Shown piece after piece: positions 33,309 to 44,048 of a stretch of 64,000 nt of DNA (positions are counted from its first letter, which is position 1; each line of letters opens with the position of its first letter). Made by a program: the position numbers and the translations under genes. Location: NCBI GenBank assembly GCA_029204225.1, contig CM055092.1:41878016-41942015 (forward strand), in the 5' to 3' direction. Under the pieces are notes generated by a model that saw only the letters and a program-made list of their open reading frames with translations, made no database searches and was not told the DNA's origin. The stretch comes from Diphasiastrum complanatum (Eukaryota; Streptophyta; Lycopodiopsida; Lycopodiales; Lycopodiaceae).

Positions 33309-34017
33309 ATAACAATCTCTAAAACAACTCTAAGAAGTGATCTAGAATGCTCAGGAGTGTTCAAGCTCGTAGGCTCGAAAGAGAGAGCTAACTATTCAAA
33401 TACTTCTAATAATTTTGATTTTCAATGAATTAATCTGTATGAATATGAACAGTTATTTATACTAATAAATTAGGTCGTCAATTACGATCGCTAGTTGGTT
33501 GGTGATCTGCTAGTCATCCATCCGGTCCTTGTCATTGATTGTTGATAAGCGGTGAAATTGGCCGTAAACGTTCTGTCTGCATAAATGAACCAAAACTATA
33601 GCTCTGCATAAATGAACTAAAACAGCCACAGGCGACACTGTCGGGTTTTTCGCAAAAAGGCGAAAAAGGCGAAGGTGCCCTTAAATCTCATTTAGGATTG
33701 CCCCACACTTTGCCAAAGTCATTTCCTTAACATTTGAGGCTCTTTGGAAAAAGAAAAAATGCGACACTGCATATTTGCACGAGATTTCTGACAGCCCAAA
33801 AATGCGAAAAAGGCAACATCGCATTTTTTTCACGAGATTTCTGTCAGGCGAAAAATGCGGCACTATCGTAAACTCCGTGTAATTCTGCAGATTGTGTAAA
33901 AACACTTGTAATTCTGCAGACTGTGTAAACACACGTGAAAATTCGCATAACTGGATAAACAATGGAGGAAGATTAAAAATCGATTAGATGATTGGTAAGA
34001 AGGAAAATAATCCAACA
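33309..34017 (-). repeat. Nested Copia right (5') LTR, inner end missing
   Basis: It is homologous to the right part of 29365..30363 and extends to the terminal AATCCAACA at 34017. Because its inner end is missing, no PBS is seen next to it. Confidence 0.75.
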
Positions 34018-34064
34018 CTAGGTGCATTAGGACAAAACCTAAAAGTTGAAGAATCACTATATTC

Positions 34065-34430
34065 ATGGCTTCCAATGGTGGGATCATGTTAGAAACTAAT
34101 GATAGGTTGAGTTCATCAAACTACTCTACCTGGAAAGTGAGGATGGAGTCCTTACTTGAGTTGAATGAACTCATGGACATACTTGCAGGAACTGAAGAGA
34201 GACCACCCAAAGTTCAAGAGCAACAAAGGTCTGATAAGAAGGCTAAAAGGGCTCTTCATATCATTAAAATGAATGTTACCAATGAACTTCTCCAGGAAGT
34301 TGGTAAGTGTCAAAGTGCAAGTGAGGCATGGAATGCCTTGAAGAAGCTCTTTGAACCAAAGTCCACATCTAGGGTATTGACCCTAAGGAGGCAAATATTT
34401 ATAGCATTTGTGAAACTCTTGTTATGACTT
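34065..34430 (+). pseudogene. Outer Copia gag, N-terminal part
   Basis: The frame opens at ATG 34065: MASNGGIMLETNDRLSSSNY, then STWKVRMESLLELNELMDIL, a Copia gag start, through ASEAWNALKKLFEPKSTSRV. It is lost after LRRQIF and a large internal deletion joins it to protease sequence; the zinc knuckle is missing. A nested insertion lies upstream between the leader and this ORF. Confidence 0.75.
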
Positions 34431-34915
34431 CAAGTTTGCTTGCAAATATAGATGCGAATGATCCTTGGTGGATTGATAGTGGAGCCTCATCTCACATGAC
34501 AAGACATAAGGAATACTTTTCATCCTTATTGTCTTATGAGGGAGAGAGCAACATCATCTATACTGCAAATGATGGTCAATGTGACATCAAAGGCACAAGC
34601 ACATTTCCTATTTCTCTTTCAACAAATAGAAAAGCTAATCTTGAAAATGTATTGTACATTCCTTCAATCACTAAGAACTTGCTTAGTGTTAGTCAAATGA
34701 TTGACAAGGGGCTTGATGTTGAGTTCATTGGAGATGCTTGTTTGATAAGTAAATGTGGAACCTTGATTGCTCAAGGAAGGAGGCATGGGAAGCTTTTCAA
34801 CCTGGATGCAATATGGACACTATTATCTATATCAATTATGAAATTTATTGTTTTGTACATATTAGGATCAATGAGAGGAGATTTATCCTTAAGATGGAAA
34901 TCATTCTTAAGTTAG
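34424..34915 (+). pseudogene. Outer Copia aspartic protease fragment
   Basis: WWIDSGASSHMTRHKEYF carries the DSGAS active-site motif of Copia proteases. VLYIPSITKNLLSVSQMIDK is the conserved segment after it. The frame then decays before the purine tract; integrase and RT are deleted. Confidence 0.8.
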
Positions 34916-34962
34916 ATCAAAGTAGTGCTGTAAAACTAGCAAGCAAAGTTGAAGAGGGAGTA

Positions 34963-35608
34963 TGAAAATTGTCAACATTTCCTTGACTAGTTTTAGGCCA
35001 AATTTGGTATTTTTGGCACATAGTTTTGGATCTAACCTTTCACACATGTGGAATAGGTCTATATACTTTTATTTTAGTATACATCTCATATTGAAGAAGT
35101 CTCAAACTTCAGGACCTTGGAAATGACACCAAAATCATGTTATATGGACATATAGGCCAAAATTGGCTATTTTAGGCTACTGGTGTCCTAAAATTGGGCC
35201 CTAAGTTCTAGAGAGAGGAGAGAGAGTCATCTCTCTCACCTATATTAGGCTGAATTTCGTGGAGAAATAGGTTGAAGAATCTTACGTACTGTTTCATTGA
35301 GATGAATAGATCATTGTCAGTGTTTCTTCTTCCATTGTGAGCATTGTTGTGTGTATTGTCTTCAAGCTCTTGTGTATGATCTCAGGTGCTTACCAAAAGT
35401 GGTAGGCTATTGTTGTAGGGCTAGTATGCTACTGTTTTTGGCCGCCCTCAGTACCTTTGAATAGTTTCGTGAGTTCTTGTTCAAGTTCTTGTGCATCAAA
35501 GGTAGCATTAGGATGCCTTGCCATTTCTAGCTTTTGTAGCTTGTTGTGCAATTATCTTAGCCAGAACATTTGGGATCTTAGATCCATTCAAGATCCACTT
35601 TTTTCACA
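34963..35608 (+). repeat. Outer Copia right (3') LTR
   Basis: It starts TGAAAATTGTCAAC after the purine tract and ends TTTTTTCACA. It is a direct repeat of 27715..28379. Confidence 0.85.
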
Positions 35609-36056
35609 AATATTATTGATGAGAGAGTGTTGGAGGAGTTGGTAGGTTCTTTCACTCAATATCGGGCTAGTACTATTATTTTTAGCATGTAACACATGTC
35701 GTAGCAATGAGATGGAGATCACGAATTACTACTTTGTTGGGAGGTCTAGTAGGAGGCACACACTTGCTTCATTATCTCTCTTTGATCTATCTTTCTGATT
35801 GTAGTGTTTTGTAATTATATGTTGTATTTCTAATTGTAAATCAAAAAGAAATTGCATGTTAATCAATATGTTGATATAATATTTAAATGGTTGAATAATA
35901 AGCATGATTAGACTAATCGGAACCAATTTTCTGCTTTGAGAAATATTTTTTTAAATCTTAAGTACTTTTCTAGATATTGAGCATTTTTTTTTCTTAGAAG
36001 ATTTTCTATGTGTTCAACATCTACACTTTTATATAAAAGTAAACATCATTGACAAA

Positions 36057-37708
36057 ATGAACTCAGGGTCCACTACTACGACGGATGCAAATGACACTAC
36101 AAAGTTATCAAACCCTATAGAACCTATAAAGTATACATCTTCATCAAAAGAAAATTTATCACACATAAAGAGATTCAAGAGAAAAACTAAAAATAAATTA
36201 TCAAATGTGATCAGTCATGAGCCTAACAAGGGTTGTCATCCCAGAATAGTTGAATTTCTTATAGAAGATAGAACAATGAAGATACTTAAAATAGAAAATA
36301 TGAAAGTAGAAGTAAAAAATTTGAGGAATCAAAACACTCATTTTACTAATGAAATCAAAAGTGTAATGAAAGAATCGAGAAAAAAACCGAAAATAGAAGT
36401 AACATCTCAACGAGGTAGCTTCCAGGAGTTGATTGCCTCAAAATGTTGATTAATTACTTTGTTACATAGAGAATTTGAATAGGGTGCAATCAAAAAACTA
36501 TAAATTACTATCAAAACTTCATGTTTTATCCCAAAAAGAGAGATGCTTTATAATTGTGAAGTTATGGATAAATGGTTAGACCTATATGAAGAAAAAAAAA
36601 AAGAGAGGGCCTTGTCTAGAAAGCGCCAATGACATAATAAAGGTAGACACATGGCCTCAAGTTCACATGATCTTGAGCCATTGCCCAAGCAATGCACTAT
36701 AGAGTGGATGCATGACACACTACAAAAAGCAACAAAAGAGGGACAAAAAAATATCAAACGCAGAATGGGACTTTGCAAGAGGATGTGAATGGAAGGTATT
36801 ATTCTTTAGATACTTTATTATTAGAACATTCTTGTTTATAACAATATTTGTTTAATCATTTTGAAACACCATGTTCATTCACAATGATTATTTATGAGAT
36901 TCATGTTTGTCATGTGGTAGTGCCAAATGTATAATGCTATATGGGCTTTTGGTTTCCACTTTCGTGTTGAAAGGATTGATAACAAGAGACACACACACGA
37001 TTGTGGTGTAATAGCATATTTCCAACAAGAAAGTCAAAGCAGTGCACGAGATCGAAATCTCATCTCAGGAGATATAGAATACGTAGGAACTATACAAAAT
37101 ATTTATGATGTGTCATTTGGTGAAAGTGGACACTTTCTTTTATTTGATGTGAAGTGGTTCAAGGTAGTTTGTAGAGGGCCAAATGCAACCGTAAAATCGG
37201 ATCCAAGTGGATTTTTTGCGATTGATTCATCAAAAACATTGAGCATGGAGTCCTTTGACACATTGGTGTTGCCTCGTCACTGTGAGCAAGTGCACATGCT
37301 ATGCTATAATGTTTTTCATTTTATTGAAAGTGACTTCAGTATTTGAGTTTTCGATATGTTCTAAAATAGTGATTTTTGCAAGTGTTTTTTCAACCAGATC
37401 GACTAAACAAGATATGGTGGTTTGTAGCTCAAGTTGAACCACGTTCACAACGAGTATTTGAGGGTGCAAATGTTGAGAATGAAATGGAAAACCTTCATTT
37501 TAACTATGATATTGAGCTACTTAGAGATGTAATAAATCATCGAACCATACTTGAAGCACCCACTTCCATAGATGTTGAGAATAGAAATTCTAATAGTCAG
37601 GATGATGAAATAATTTTTGAAAGTGAGAGTGATGATGAAAATCATCTAAGAGGAGATGAATTGCAAGATGCTGTCGCTGATGAAATTGATTCTTGTAATT
37701 CTGAATAA
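36057..37708 (+). pseudogene. CACTA (En/Spm) transposon relic with DUF4216 domain
   Basis: The part at 36927..37340 reads HDCGVIAYFQQESQSSARDR, EYVGTIQNIYDVSFGESGHF, LLFDVKWFKVVCRGPNA and SFDTLVLPRHCEQ; it resumes at about 37380 with VFFQPDRLNKIWWFVAQVEP and an acidic tail ending at 37708. These are the DUF4216 blocks of plant CACTA transposase genes. The gap of about 90 bases could be an intron, though the joint is one base out of frame. The upstream ORF 36057..36449 (Ser/Thr start, Lys-rich coiled-coil end) may be part of the same gene. Terminal inverted repeats were not found. Confidence 0.6.
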
Positions 37709-37979
37709 AAATTGATTATTGCAATTCTGAATGAAATTGATTATTGCAATGCTTTCAAATGATTGTTATTCAGCCAAAATAGAGTCTCATTTATGGTCAA
37801 GTAAGTGTAGACATAGTTTGACTTCAATCCCATTTTTTTGGAGATAATGTCAATGAAGATTGATGTACGGCTTCATGTTCCAAGAAAATTCTCATTTTCT
37901 AACAAATGTTGCAAAGGCAATAAATCACTAAAAGCATGTGAGTTAATGAAATCACCACCACAAACTATGACAAAATCAA
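37709..37979. other. No gene seen
   Basis: AT-rich sequence with a short repeat of GATTATTGCAAT just after the CACTA relic. Nothing else was recognised. Confidence 0.35.
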
Positions 37980-38230
37980 GTGTTTCATCATTGTCAATCC
38001 CCTTGAATTGAACATATCCCTTGGCAACTAGTCTTGTTTTATAATTGTTCACACTACCATCTTGATTAAGCTTGATCTTAAAGACCCATTTGCAAACAAT
38101 AACATTTTGTATCTTTGATGGAGGATCAATAATTTCACAACTATCTCAAACAATGCATCATATACTCACCTCACTTTTCATAACATCAAATCACTCTTTT
38201 GTTGCTACAATTTCATTCACACTTGAAGGA
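37980..38230 (-). pseudogene. Copia reverse transcriptase fragment
   Basis: The minus strand reads VIVCKWVFKIKLNQDGSVNN, then YKTRLVAKGYVQF, the conserved start of Copia RT. Only this block remains. Confidence 0.7.
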
Positions 38231-38336
38231 ACATCATCAAACTTAAGGTAGTAATAAGGGCAATAAAAATTAAACAATCATCAACTTGTAATTGCTTTTC
38301 TCTTCCTTGTAATTGAGCCTTGATGGTTGCATTTGG

Positions 38337-38850
38337 GCTCTGATATCATGTTAAAATCAAAGGTTATGACCCTCATTTGGATACTAAAACCTTGAAAAAG
38401 CATCAAAGGTTTCACTTATATCTAATAGATAGAAAACTAGCACACAATTCAACCTATTTTGCATCTAATTGGCAAGAGCTTTTGAACACCACAATAAAAC
38501 TAGAAATAATTGATCTTCACGTCCTGTCACACACGTGGAAAGTATAATACTTTGTTCAAATTCAGATCTATTCATTAGACACAAAAAATATCACATTCAT
38601 CATTCATCAATTCCTCATTAAAGAGCAAACTAACCAAAATCACCATCTCTTGATAATCTCTCGAAGTATGTACAAAATGAGCTCTCAATCCATATCAAAT
38701 GATTTCGGATATGAGATTAGGTAGAGTGCCATTAGGGTAGACCCTAAACCCCTGGCGATCAAAGCCTTAGATCATGCATAATTACCCTCTTGGTAGCTCA
38801 AGTCAACTGTCTTATAAAAGTAGGTGGCCGCCCTCATCAAAAATCCCAAT
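38337..38850 (-). mobile_element. Copia PBS and LTR remnant
   Basis: The minus strand at 38337..38348 reads TGATATCAGAGC, a slightly changed PBS, and LTR-like sequence starts at 38349 with TGTTAAAATC. Words such as ACACGTGGAAAGTAT resemble the LTR-like region at 49.9-50.2 kb. The far end of the LTR is not defined. Confidence 0.45.
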
Positions 38851-39086
38851 CATCTAGGAACACCATGATATAATTCACTTTAGAAAAATATTTATTTAAC
38901 TAATTCCATTTCATTATGAACATGCAAACAAAAAAAAAAAGACCTCCTCATAATATAATTCACTTTAGAAAAAAATATATATAGCCTAATCATAACATAA
39001 TTTACTTTAGAAATATATTTATTTAACTAATTTCATTTCATTATCAACATGCAAAAAACAAAAAAAAAAAATGCATGGATAGTCCA

Positions 39087-39440
39087 CGCAGAAGATATCC
39101 ACGCGTGGATATATTTTACTTCTGGTCTAGTCCGGTGAACAAACTGAAATTTGTGTGGATAATCCACGCGTGGATTATCCACACCAAAACTGCTTTCCGG
39201 CACCGCCAACCTTCCCTCCCAAACAGTTGCTGGAATTTTCAAAATTCAATTTTGCGTGGATTATCCACGCGTGGATAATCCACGTGCATAAATTTTTCGG
39301 CGCCGTGCCAAAAAAACACCGGTGGACTGGCCGGAGGCGTGTTCAAACTTTTTTTGGCGTGGATAATCCACGCGTGGATGTTCCACGCAAACAAAATTTC
39401 AGAAAATTGACTAAGTGTCGGGTCTCGCGTGGATACTTTG
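39087..39440. repeat. Cluster of long palindromes centred on CCACGCGTGG
   Basis: Four palindromes share the centre ATCCACGCGTGGAT: 39095..39112 (18 bases, perfect), 39153..39184 (32 bases, perfect), 39255..39284 (30 bases, perfect) and 39357..39388 (32 bases, two mismatched positions). Half-motifs (GTGGATA, GTGGAC) occur between and after them. ORFs drawn across the region are by-products. I do not recognise the element; it could be part of a non-coding repeat or an LTR region. Confidence 0.85.
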
Positions 39441-40797
39441 CGTGGATAAACACAGAGTTTTCTAGTTGTGAGAGAAACCTAGGGGAGTTAAAGAACCTCC
39501 AAGAACCTCCATAGGCTTATGGAAAGTCAAGAGACTCCTTCCATAACCTATGACTCTTTGAATGTCTTTCTTATGGGAGTTGGAAACCCATTGGACCCAT
39601 TGGAAGTGTGCCCTCCTACTAGGTTCCAATGCCCAACTTATGCATGTATAGTTTGGTCCTAGACCATTAAAGTGATATGGTTCAAGGTTGAGGCCCAAGG
39701 TTTAGTAAAATAGTCATCCAATGACTTTTTTGATGGGGAAGGGGAGATAGAAGAATGCGAACGGAGAAGAGAGCAGAAATATTGTGGAACAGCTCTCCCG
39801 TTTTGATCGGCTGCTAGGTGCAAAAACAGTCTAATAGACAGCTTATGCTAAATGTAATCACAACTTTAAGTGTTCTAATTGCCCAACAGGATCTTAAAAA
39901 TTAATTCATACTCTAAAACAAGAGTACAGTCCACCGAAGAGATTAGAGATGGTTTGTGTGTGGTACTACTGAAATCAGATTCAATGTGAAGTATAGTTCT
40001 GAAATAAATGGAAGAGCAGTATGATATCGTGAGTTCCTCAGGCGTCAAAAACTGTCATCGTCTGATCAGAAACTGAGGAGTCTTAGACATTCGTGTTCTG
40101 ATTAAAGTGAGTAAACAAGCGCGATCAAACAACAATGAAAGTGCATTCAATCACAACAAGCATTCGTCTACGTTGTACATAGATAAAAACGTGTTGCTGC
40201 TATATTACACTGAAGCACAATAAAAATAGCAATTACAACAAAAAATTGATGATGTAATTGGGAGGCTCAAATAATACGTCTCATGGACGGAGCAACCGCT
40301 AATCTGTGCTTGGACGATCTATTTATAGATATTAATTATATTGAATGCTTGTCACCTAATTAGGAAAGCCGTTGTACTTGGAAGTATATGGCTTTTGTGA
40401 CAACTATACATAGTATATACGGTCAATAATTCAGCATCGTTGACGTGGACGGGGACGTCGCTGGAACGTTCCTCGTTTATTTTAGACGACCTTCGAGATT
40501 TTTCTCTCTCTTCGTATTTTTCGTAAAAAGCCGAAGGTGCTCTCAAAAAGACGATGATGTCTTTAAAACAGTTTAACGCATGAAAATAGATGACCTTCGG
40601 GAATGTTCTCTCTCTTTGCATGTTTTGCAAAATAGGGGTCTGAAGTACTACTAGTTACATAGGTATGTAACATATAGTGTCTAGACCAAAAAGAACAATA
40701 CCTATGTTTGAGTCTATGTAGACTATAGAAAGCTAAACAAACAAAGGGTAAAAGACTATTATCCACTCCCATTTATAAACCAAGTGTTGGATTATCA
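39441..40797. other. Gene-free, LTR-like sequence
   Basis: It contains wording reminiscent of the Copia LTR family seen at 29.4-34.0 kb (CGAAGGTGC, a TATTTATA box followed by TAATTAGG), and ends near TGTTGGATTATC at 40791, a Copia LTR-terminus type sequence. Boundaries could not be set. Confidence 0.35.
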
Positions 40798-41500
40798 ATG
40801 AGGGAGTTATTTAATTTGTGTATAGATTGCTTTGTTAGCTACAATCAAATAGCACTTGAAAAATTTGATAAGCTTACAACCACCTTCACGACCACATTCG
40901 AGTTTTTTCACCTTGTTATGCCATTCAAACTCTCCAATGCTCTAGCAACCTACCAACAACTCATGAACACAAGTTTTGAGAACATCTTAGATGATAGCCT
41001 ACAAAGCTTCATCTGTGACCTATGTGGGATTTCAAGAATAAAAGAATATGGTGTTATGCTAGGAAAATGCTTCCAAAAAAATGTCGCATGTATTATCTTA
41101 AATGCCAAAAAATGCATATATGGAGTGTTGCGCATGGTACTTGTTAGGTCATGATAGTTCGAACACCTTTGGTACTTTTTGTCGTTGTTGAACTCAACTG
41201 TTAGCCATTCCATGTATCTCTGCAGACTATGTGAAAATGTGAGTAAAACTACATAACTGGATAGCCGAGTGGATGTAGATTAAAGATCGATTATTTGGAT
41301 TAATCCAACAATTAGAATATATGTGATGGCAATCAATTCAAAGAAAACCAAAAATTTGTTAGTCCTATGGGCAAAAACTATAGTGGGACAAATACAAACA
41401 TTGCTAGGCTTTTCTAGACACTATAAGAGGTATGTTAGAGCCTATGCATCATGTAGCTACATGCTAATTGAACTACAAAAAATATGAAAAGTGCAACTCG
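40798..41500 (+). pseudogene. Ty3/gypsy RT/RNase H relic with an LTR piece inside
   Basis: 40860..41120 reads KLTTTFTTTFEFFHLVMPFK, then LSNALATYQQLMNTSFENIL, the gypsy RT block that precedes the catalytic motif. 41330..41460 reads QIQTLLGFSRHYKRYVRAYA, the block between RT and RNase H. Between them (about 41215..41310) lies a Copia LTR end (CTGCAGACTATGTGAAAATG, ACATAACTGGATA, ending AATCCAACA) alike to 33890..34017. Confidence 0.6.
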
Positions 41501-43815
41501 ATTGACAACTATGAAATCACCTCCAAAAAGTTGAAAAATGAACTAGAGAGCACGATTATCCTAAAATGGAAAAATGTATGATAGGGAGTTATGTGTGTTC
41601 ACCACTGTGATGAAAACCTATATTGATTGCTATCTAGTTCAAATATGGGATAAACTCTACCATCCCATCATCTTTGTAGAAAGTCACATCAATGATTTAG
41701 AGCTCAATATACCAAGGTAGAAAAAATTCATTTATACATATCATACACTATCTCAAAATAGTGCCACTACCTACCACCTCATAAAGTCACATTCTTTACC
41801 AACAACAAAGCACTAAACCTAATAATGAACATGCTGGAACCTCCTACACTGCTTATGAGTTGGATAAACTACCTTCAACAATTTTACTATAGCTATATTA
41901 CAAGGGCTATATATATATATATATATATTAAGGAAATGATTGGGAGACTGACCAAGCAAAAAAATAAGTCATGGTGAACAACTATCTAATTATTGACTGT
42001 ATGAACGAGTATGTAATTATTACAAATCCTACAAACGAGTATGAACTACACACCTTTCTTCCTACTTTGTGGGCAATAGGATATAATTTTTGTAACTAAG
42101 ATTTGCTATGACCCATGGCTAGGAGATAAGGGAATCTCTACAACATTGAGTAGACATGCTTCAAGACCTTGATGAATAAAGGTTCATATCTCAATCACCG
42201 CAGATCATACTCACTTTCTTTTGCATAGACTTATGTATGGACATCAATTGCATTGTGTTTGGTTGGACATGTGGTTACAAGGAGCATTTGGGAGGAAAGC
42301 GAGTTAGTATGTGGATGGATGAAAAGAAGATTTTAGGGGGAGGTGAATGAAGAGAGAAGTGTGTATATAGATAGACATAAAAAACCTTTATATATTTGAA
42401 AAGAAAAAAAGAGAAAGATATGAAGTTCTAGCTCTATTCCAAGTTGTCGAGTATGATTTTTAGGATTTCAGCAAGCTAAGGAGAAAATGAATGAAGAGGT
42501 AAACAATTGCTTATAGTCTAGTAGACATGGATAGCTATCAACTCTCACAATATTTTGATCATCGTATGTATACACTTTATTCCACCTCGGTGAGGAGAAA
42601 GTAAAAAAAGGATGGTGTAAAAAGAGAGTGTGAATTCTAAGAGAGGATGAAAGCGCATACCTATGAAAGCTAAAAAATCAACACAAGATTTTAACGAATT
42701 GCATCCCTACTTTTTTCTATCAAACATGCAAGCAATATTGTATTCTCAAAATGCTTGGGTCCTGAAAGTGCATTAATATCCAAAATTCAATGGAAACTGG
42801 TGTATGCTCCAATTAGGTGCCCGAGAATTGGGTGTATTGCAAGTATTTTACTAAAAAGAAATTGTTGAGAAGGACAAAGGGGATTTAACCCTATGTTGAA
42901 AACATGAATGATCATTACCATCACAAGAAATGTCCACATTACATTATGAGTATTACTACAATACATTGTATATTAGTTTGTGTGGGGACCACACTCTCCA
43001 ATCAAGTCATCAATGTTGGAAATTTATTTGACATGATAAATTAGGCTGTACAAGACTTGTAAGAAACTTTTCCAATTACAATTTGATGACAATTGCCAAT
43101 TGCCATAACCATGCGACAATCAAATGGATACTAGGACCCAATATCTATAGAGGTTTTAATTTGCTTGAATAGTATACTAACTTTGCGTTAAAATGCTCAA
43201 CCGAATCATTCTGTTGCAATCTCGACCAAGTCGGGCACTTCAAAAAATCTCGATCGAGCCCACACACGACAAACGACTATAAAGACATCAAAATCGAAGT
43301 CATTTTCACCTCCGCAACATGCAAGCTTTCGAGTCTTCTGGCGAATGATTTCTGGCGATCTTCCAGCTCCCATCACTGCTTATGGCGCTCTTGCATTTGA
43401 TCGATCCATGCTCACACAAACCTCTAGAGTCAGCCTTTACCATTTCGAAATCGCGAAGAGCGCCATCAAACATCATTTTTGAGAAAACCTAAGCCGCCAG
43501 AAATCAGGAAACCATTCCAACCTTTTTGCACATAGCCACACTGAGGGGTAGTGCAGCTGGAGCACACATTAGGCTCTAGTTTCACTATTGTGAAACACAT
43601 TTCCCTTCCACAAACATTGTTTTCACAACGCACCATTTTCCAACACTTTGTTCATCATACTCATTGTTTTACTCTCAATGTTCTCCACCAAGTCACCTGT
43701 TCTATTCTCAACCGAACCTCATGCTGAGTTCTCAGCCGAGTCATTCCACTTCTGTTTTCGACCGAGCACCATAGTTTCCGTCTCCAACGAGCCATCTCAT
43801 CAGCTTTGAACTGAG
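41501..43815. other. No gene recognised
   Basis: AT-rich decayed sequence, possibly further gypsy pol remains up to about 42100 (for example around 41800, PPHKVTFFTNNKALNL-like wording). A short (AT)n run is at 41909..41928. No intact feature was seen. Confidence 0.35.
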
Positions 43816-43985
43816 CCTCACAGTTTTTGTCACCATCTCGACTGAGTGTTTTCGTCACTATCTTGACCAATTGTTTTTTGTCACCATCTCGACCGACTGT
43901 TTTTTTCACCATATCGACTGTCTGTTTTTCTCAAAATTTTGACCGACTGTTCCCATCACCATCTCGACCGAACCGAGCCTCACAA
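43816..43985. repeat. Degenerate tandem repeats, about 31-base unit
   Basis: About five imperfect units built on TTTTTGTCACCATCTCGACC, followed by GACTG. Related words (CAACCGAACC, GACCGAGC) extend over 43700..44010. Probably part of the leader of the decayed element at 44.0-45.9 kb. Confidence 0.55.
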
Positions 43986-44048
43986 AACTCTACTATAAAT
44001 CTCAACCGAATCCTATTTTCCAGAGACCATTTCCAACTATTTCCAGTC

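Larger units (their letters stand above)
29365..34017 (-). mobile_element. Nested Copia LTR retrotransposon
   Basis: The outer ends are TGTTGG at 29365 and CCAACA at 34017, flanked by the duplication CTAGG (29360..29364 and 34018..34022). It sits inside the outer Copia element in opposite orientation. Repeated LTR sequence is present at both ends, but each LTR is truncated on its inner side: the left copy lacks the segment after ACTCCGTG, and the right copy starts only near 33309. Gag, the protease start and the PBS are gone; integrase, RT and RNase H relics remain. Confidence 0.85.
27715..35608 (+). mobile_element. Copia LTR retrotransposon (outer), deleted, hosting a nested element
   Basis: The LTRs are 27715..28379 and 34963..35608. 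A PBS (TGGTATCAGAGC) starts at 28380 and a purine tract (GAAGAGGGAG) precedes the right LTR. The interior, without the nested element, is only about 1.9 kb: a leader of about 1 kb and pieces of gag and protease. Integrase and RT are missing. The five-base flanks (CATTG and AATAT) do not match, so either a flank was altered or the ends come from two insertions. Confidence 0.8.

Noticed and set aside
36718-36730. CACTACAAAAAGC, resembling a CACTA transposon terminus
   Set aside because: It lies within the coding-like part of the relic and no inverted partner was found.
39155-39514. Plus-strand ORF with repeated DNPRVD and AWII segments
   Set aside because: The repetition comes from the palindromic DNA repeats, in several frames and on both strands.
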